A stretch of DNA of 21,009 nt from Cruorifilaria tuberocauda (Eukaryota > Nematoda > Chromadorea > Rhabditida > Onchocercidae): NCBI GenBank assembly GCA_013365365.1, contig JABVXU010000777.1:1-21009 (forward strand), read 5' to 3'. The notes beneath the pieces were generated by a model that did no database searches, was not told the origin of the DNA, and saw only the letters and a program-made list of their open reading frames with translations. Shown piece after piece: positions 19,253-21,009 of this stretch (the stretch's first letter is position 1; every line of letters starts with the position of its first letter). Made by a program: the position numbers and the translations under genes.

Positions 19253-19346
19253 CTGATCTTATACGAAAACAACATCACAGTAAACAGGACCAGTAGCAAA
19301 TCGACTTTGACCTTCAGTACAACATTCCTTTGCTCTTCAAACTCTC
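19253..19346 (-). CDS. Exon-like frame with a predicted membrane segment
   Basis: Bounded by acceptor ACACACATAG and donor ATCAG|GTTTAA; two bases, 30 codons, two bases. It reads EFEEQRNVVLKVKVDLLLVL and continues FTVMLFSYKI, a charged stretch followed by a membrane-like helix. Family not recognised. Its phase does not directly join the neighbouring candidates, so another exon would be needed. Confidence 0.28.
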
Positions 19347-19839
19347 CTATGTGTGTAAAACATAGTAGTAACTGTAAGCTGCCTTTTGAAATAAGGTAAT
19401 AAAATTGTATCTTCCTGTCTTACTAGGAATTTCCTAATTTAGGAGAATATCCATTGCATCTTGTTTATACACCGTAGTAGTGGAATACCTGTTCGAGCTA
19501 TTAAATAGTACTATTGATGATCGATAGATAGATAACCTTGCTGTTTTTCACGTTTCTGTAGACAATATTTCCATGAATTGTGTTTTTTCGTATGCAAAAA
19601 AAAACTCCAGATTTCATTAGATTTATTTATTTCAAGCAAATATGGAGAATCAAGGCTAAATGACTAATGTATAATGTATAAAGTTATTTCGAAGGAACAT
19701 TTGACTTTAAAGACATAAAAGAAATTTAATGAAAGAAGGTTTCCTTATATTTTTCAAAAAAAAAAACTGTGAGTGGACCGCTTGCGATTTAAATATTGTG
19801 AGATTGTGACGCTTACGCTATATTTAAATTTAAAAATAC

Positions 19840-20013
19840 CAAATGCCGAGTGGTAAAAACGAAATCCATGAGCTTTCGAAGTTCTGAGATTCGAGCAAGT
19901 TGTCCAATTGATAATTGCATAATTTCCAATTTATCTTGAAATTCCTTGTATGAACACGAAAACTGTTGCAATTTTCGGTATATGCACTCGTCTTCCGATC
20001 GATATTTTGAAGT
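19840..20013 (-). CDS. Exon-like frame with coiled-coil character
   Basis: Open frame on the minus strand reading CIYRKLQQFSCSYKEFQDKL, then EIMQLSIGQLARISELRKLM. It has regular hydrophobic spacing like an amphipathic or coiled-coil helix. Donor TTG|GTATTT at 19839; the frame stays open to TAA at 19813. The acceptor side is weak (no pyrimidine tract before the available AGs). Family not recognised. It may belong to the same unidentified minus-strand gene as the frames at 20190-20296 and 19253-19346. Confidence 0.28.
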
Positions 20014-20189
20014 TTATAAATCATAGAAATTGAAAAGAGATTCAATGCTAACAAATAAATTATACGATGTTTTTTTTCAAAGTGCAAATTGCATATCCGT
20101 GAAATGAAATTTGGGAGAATGCTTTATAGGCTGATTTTCTTCCAATACTAGAGAATTTTAGGAGGTCTTTGTATCAGCCAAAATATTAC

Positions 20190-20296
20190 AAGCCATTCGA
20201 AATTAAGCAACATTAAGATGAAATAACAGAAGAGTGTACTCTGATCTTCACACAATATTTCGTCGAAAACTCCCAACCACCCTCTCAGTATTTTTG
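20190..20296 (-). CDS. Exon-like frame of an unidentified membrane protein
   Basis: Acceptor ATATTTTACAG|CA and donor CTT|GTAATA enclose two bases plus 35 codons: KILRGWLGVFDEILCEDQST followed by the hydrophobic LFCYFILMLLNFEWL. Splice sites are good and the composition is that of a membrane protein preceded by an amphipathic helix. I could not assign a family. An alternative upstream acceptor (CATATTTAG) would add five codons. Confidence 0.35.
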
Positions 20297-20965
20297 CTGT
20301 AAAATATGCTCTAAATATGAAAACGATCGATAACAGCCATACGAGTATTGTTTTGTAATATAGGCAATAAAATAGATGTTAATAAAATGGTGAAAGCAGT
20401 GGGAATTAGCAAAATAAGTTGTTGTGGTACTTTATGTTTGGGTAGAAAAGAGGACGAAGAAAAAAAAAGGATTTATTATCACTTAATTTCACTTTATTTA
20501 ACTTTTTATATTCAAATTTCTTCCGTAATTTCTTTCTAGTGTAACTTATTTGCTGAAAATTGGAACCTTTCTATGTAATCAACTTTTGGGATTGCTTGGA
20601 CTCAACTGTTAACTACGGACATAAATATCATGCTAACATATGCACGCATTTTCATTTGCAGTTGCATGAGGAAGATAGATTGTTCTCTCTGGTACTTTCC
20701 GCATTAACAAGGGAGTAAATAAGCTTTGTTAGCAAGATTAATCGGTTTAATAGAATTTACGTGAATCATATCTTCATTTATTTACTTCCCTAACTTTAAA
20801 TCACCCGCAAATCTAATTTTATTTTTCAGATCATTTGATTAAGAATATAGAATTTGTGTGGAAGGAAGCGGGGAAAACAAATGTCGGGATCGAATAATCC
20901 CATTCTTCATCACAAACCAATTACAAGGTTGTTTCCATTACCGACATTTATTTCAAAAGATATCT
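20297..20965. other. Non-coding remainder of the inverted-repeat spacer
   Basis: No exon or RNA gene recognised. The 63-codon open frame at 20348-20539 (plus) is lysine- and isoleucine-rich with no motif and is treated as chance. Confidence 0.4.
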
Positions 20966-21009
20966 GAAAATGAACTCTTCCTTTCGCAAATTAGTTAAAA
21001 AATTTGAAA
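20966..21009 (-). repeat. Right arm of the 44-bp inverted repeat, cut by window end
   Basis: Reverse complement of 19179-19222 over all 44 bases, beginning GAAAATGAACTCTTCC and ending at the last base of the window. The spacer between arms is 1743 bp. The arms could be termini of a non-autonomous DNA transposon or a local inverted duplication; no transposase-like frame is evident in the spacer. Confidence 0.97.

Overview
The window is eukaryotic and AT-rich, with small phase-consistent exons, short introns (mostly 53-285 nt) and GT..AG junctions. The one confidently identified gene is a metabotropic GABA-B receptor subunit 1. Its closeness to the GABBR1/GBB-1 family, the compact introns and the T-rich acceptors ending in CAG or TAG suggest a nematode, possibly a clade III or filarial species. 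That placement is inference; no rRNA or mitochondrial marker is present.

Layout. Positions 1-7874 are mostly intergenic. They hold two broken coding remnants: 665-1070 on the minus strand and 3562-3889 on the plus strand, each readable only by changing frame. They also hold a GC-rich 7-bp minisatellite at 1786-1860 next to CAT and AT microsatellites, and some hairpins. Positions 7875-13763 (minus) carry gbb-1, which I assembled into 17 coding exons giving about 872 residues: signal peptide, Venus-flytrap GABA-binding domain, seven membrane helices and a C-terminal coiled coil. Positions 13764-17530 are largely non-coding on what I can see, with a TA microsatellite, a 16-bp palindrome and two weak exon candidates. 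Positions 17531-18595 (minus) carry four phase-compatible exons of a second gene with a tentative N-terminal DENN (uDENN-like) signature; its continuation was not found. Positions 18600-21009 hold several short exon-like frames on the minus strand, a GT-rich tract, and a perfect 44-bp inverted repeat (19179-19222 against 20966-21009) whose second arm runs into the window edge.

How the genes relate. gbb-1 encodes a class C G-protein-coupled receptor subunit that, by family knowledge, pairs with a GBB-2 partner to give slow inhibitory GABA signalling. The upstream gene lies on the same strand 3.8 kb away, and nothing suggests functional linkage. No mobile-element proteins, RNA genes or CRISPR arrays could be supported. 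I found no clear new biological system; the best leads are the inverted repeat enclosing exon-like frames, the truncated DENN-like gene, and alternative in-frame splice acceptors in gbb-1.
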